7,376 nt of DNA from SAR202 cluster bacterium (GTDB lineage: Bacteria > Chloroflexota > Dehalococcoidia > Lucifugimonadales > UBA1123). Under the pieces are notes generated by a model. The model worked only from the letters and a program-made list of their open reading frames with translations, had not been told where the DNA came from and made no database searches. The stretch spans positions 1 to 7,376 of the forward strand of contig JASLRP010000238.1 in NCBI GenBank assembly GCA_030743915.1. The letters are read 5' to 3'. The position numbers and the translations under genes are program-made. Positions 5,964 to 7,376 of the stretch are shown here, piece after piece (position 1 is the first letter of the stretch; each line of letters begins with the position of its first letter).

Positions 5964-6908
5964 TTAGCGTCTGATGGCGATGCTTGATTCCGTCGAATAC
6001 AGTCGTGGCAAGTATATCAGAGACAACATGAAAATAAGAGCGACCCAGACTAGAGTCGCAGCGCTGAGATGAATCGCCTTGGTCTCAGCGGTGAATCCTG
6101 ACCAGACCGTTGCGGCTCCCAACATGACCTGTATTCCGAAGACAAAGATGAGGAAACCACCTGACCAGGCAACAGACGGGATGGACGACCTGCGAGAAAG
6201 CGCGACCATCGACGTTACCAAAAGCAAGACACCGACCAATGCCGCAACGATTCGATGGCCCATGTGGATCGCGAATGCGGTTCCTTGCGGCATCATGTCG
6301 TCATCCAGGCAACCGGGCCATACCGGACAGGACGACCCTGCTCCGTAACCAACCATATACGATCCAGAAAGAATCAGCCCGAAGACGCCGGCTACGGTTG
6401 CGAGGGTAAGCAACTCCAGATTGATGATGGACGGGCTGTCATACGCGTCGCCAGCCAGGGAATCTTCAGAATGCCACCCGGCGACCCCCGCGATGATGAG
6501 ACACGCCACCAGAACCTCCGCTATCCCCAGATGCAACAAAACAAACCACCAGGCCAGTTCGGTAAGCACGGTGGCTCCGCCAAGCACGGCGGCGACTATC
6601 ACCATCGCAAAAGCCAGTACGGACGGAACGAATACCCATCGGCGATGACGATAGTACATCCACGCCATGACTGTGGTCGCAAGAACGAACACGCTGAGGA
6701 CCGAAGCCGAAAGCCGATGGGAGTACTCGATGAGTGTCGTAAATTCGAAGGGGGGGATTAGCTGACCGTGGCACAAAGGCCAATCTGGGCATCCCAGTCC
6801 TGATTCGGTCACTCGAACGACGCCGCCCAGCGTGACCTGCCCAAACGCGGCCAAAACGGCGGCGATTACTACGATGCGGAATACCGATTGAGTCCTATCC
6901 GAAGACAC
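5964..6908 (-). CDS. ctaA: Haem A synthase (CtaA/COX15)
   Basis: This membrane enzyme converts haem O to haem A by oxidising the C8 methyl group to a formyl group. Length is 314 residues with eight predicted helices in two similar halves. The four conserved histidines are visible: His64 (EYSHR) and His126 (LLHLG) in the first half, His218 (HMGHR) and His280 (AIHLS) in the second. Glu61 in EYSHR matches the catalytic Glu of the family. Two cysteine pairs in extracytoplasmic loops, Cys40/Cys46 (CPDWPLC) and Cys194/Cys200 (CPVWPGC), match the disulphide-bearing bacterial type. The start is a GTG at 6908; an in-frame TGA three codons upstream excludes a longer form, and the ribosome site (GGTGAAAG) is weak. 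It leads ctaB in a two-gene haem unit upstream of the oxidase operon. Confidence 0.97.
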   Translation of the reverse strand: MSSDRTQSVFRIVVIAAVLAAFGQVTLGGVVRVTESGLGCPDWPLCHGQLIPPFEFTTLIEYSHRLSASVLSVFVLATTVMAWMYYRHRRWVFVPSVLAFAMVIVAAVLGGATVLTELAWWFVLLHLGIAEVLVACLIIAGVAGWHSEDSLAGDAYDSPSIINLELLTLATVAGVFGLILSGSYMVGYGAGSSCPVWPGCLDDDMMPQGTAFAIHMGHRIVAALVGVLLLVTSMVALSRRSSIPSVAWSGGFLIFVFGIQVMLGAATVWSGFTAETKAIHLSAATLVWVALIFMLSLIYLPRLYSTESSIAIRR

Positions 6909-7013
6909 TGGCTTTCACCGGCGCTCAGACGTGATACTGGTGTGACAATCAGGGTCCAGCGGCATGGAATTGAATGCTCCCCTGAGTATGTATGTGCAAT
7001 ATTTCACTAACGA

Positions 7014-7043
7014 ACGTTATCACAGGCGAGAGTTGGGCGTCAA
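7014..7043 (-). promoter_or_regulatory. Weak candidate promoter for ctaA-ctaB
   Basis: On the minus strand TTGACG (7043-7038, five of six) is followed after 18 bases by TAACGT (7019-7014, three of six). It would give a leader of about 100 bases before the ctaA GTG. The -10 is poor, so this is only the best candidate seen in the gap. Confidence 0.3.
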
Positions 7044-7209
7044 CAGAATTCGTAGCATTATCTGTTGATGGATAGCCGTCGGAAAAGTCATAGGTTGGAC
7101 GACCGATAGGTGTCGCTCTGGGTGGGTTAGCAGTTCGACCGGAATTCCAAGATATGTGTTGCACGAGCACGACACGAATTCCCTGGGGCTGTATGAGGCC
7201 CGATTCGTC

Positions 7210-7239
7210 TTGACGCGCCAATTGCGCCACCACTAAAAT
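7210..7239 (+). promoter_or_regulatory. Sigma70-like promoter for tRNA-Lys
   Basis: TTGACG (7210-7215, five of six) and TAAAAT (7234-7239, five of six) are separated by 18 bases. Transcription would start near 7246, about 55 bases before the mature tRNA. It is the best promoter match in the window. Confidence 0.65.
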
Positions 7240-7300
7240 TAGGCGACCATAGCCACGTTGGTTGGCCGCCCCAGCGTCCAAACAATGTCCAGCTCAATGT

Positions 7301-7373
<73 letters not shown>

Positions 7374-7376
7374 CTC

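Larger units (their letters stand above)
6909..7300. other. Intergenic region between ctaA and tRNA-Lys, no convincing gene
   Basis: This 392-base gap separates the divergent ctaA and tRNA-Lys genes. It holds a good plus-strand promoter near the tRNA and a weaker minus-strand candidate for ctaA. A stem-loop at 7156-7175 (GTGTTG with CGACAC, one wobble, 8-base loop) has no T-run. An open frame at 6949-7281 on the minus strand shows no recognisable domain and would cover both promoters, so I do not call it a gene. Confidence 0.65.

Noticed and set aside
6255..6761. 168-residue plus-strand open frame opposite ctaA
   Set aside because: It is antisense to the haem A synthase gene, highly polar and with no domain; a shadow.
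6949..7281. 110-residue minus-strand open frame between ctaA and tRNA-Lys, starting at a TTG
   Set aside because: No recognisable domain, no clear ribosome site, and it would span both candidate promoters. A decayed gene cannot be excluded, but nothing positive supports it.

Overview
The window is a compact aerobic-respiration locus encoding a caa3-type (haem-copper, A1-subfamily) cytochrome c oxidase, its haem A biosynthesis enzymes and an assembly factor, with a tRNA-Lys gene at the right edge. All seven protein genes lie on the minus strand, so transcription runs right to left: ctaA, ctaB, then ctaC, ctaD, ctaE, ctaF, ctaG. The gene content resembles the Bacillus cta cluster. The roughly mid-50s GC coding regions, a subunit II carrying its own cytochrome c domain, and the protein style suggest a Chloroflexota-like or other non-proteobacterial aerobe. 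That placement is inference from protein style only and was not tested by any search.

Layout from right to left. A tRNA-Lys(CTT) gene (7301-7373, plus strand) has a good sigma70-like promoter at 7210-7239. A 392-base gap (6909-7300) holds that promoter and a weaker candidate promoter for ctaA; I see no convincing gene in it. ctaA (5964-6908) and ctaB (5061-5942) are 21 bases apart and form the haem unit: CtaB makes haem O from haem B and CtaA oxidises it to haem A. A terminator-like hairpin with a T-rich tail (4983-5010) closes this unit.

Next comes an AT-rich intergenic region (4693-5060, about 30% GC in its core). It holds a candidate promoter, two palindromes and a structured leader just ahead of ctaC. 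ctaC (subunit II, CuA plus cytochrome c), ctaD (subunit I, catalytic core), ctaE (subunit III), ctaF (subunit IV) and ctaG (CuB/caa3 assembly, cut by the left edge) follow closely and look like one operon. Haem A from CtaA/CtaB is inserted into CtaD; electrons pass from the CtaC cytochrome c to CuA, haem a and the haem a3-CuB centre, where O2 is reduced and protons are pumped.

I found no unknown multi-gene system. The unusual signals are non-coding: two directly abutting hairpins in the ctaC leader, the second showing the Shine-Dalgarno sequence in its loop; a TTGAC-N4-GTCAA palindrome of FNR/CRP-family spacing; and a perfect 16-bp tandem duplication between ctaC and ctaD. Two start codons were also re-assigned: ctaE begins at a TTG, and ctaF probably begins at an internal ATG.
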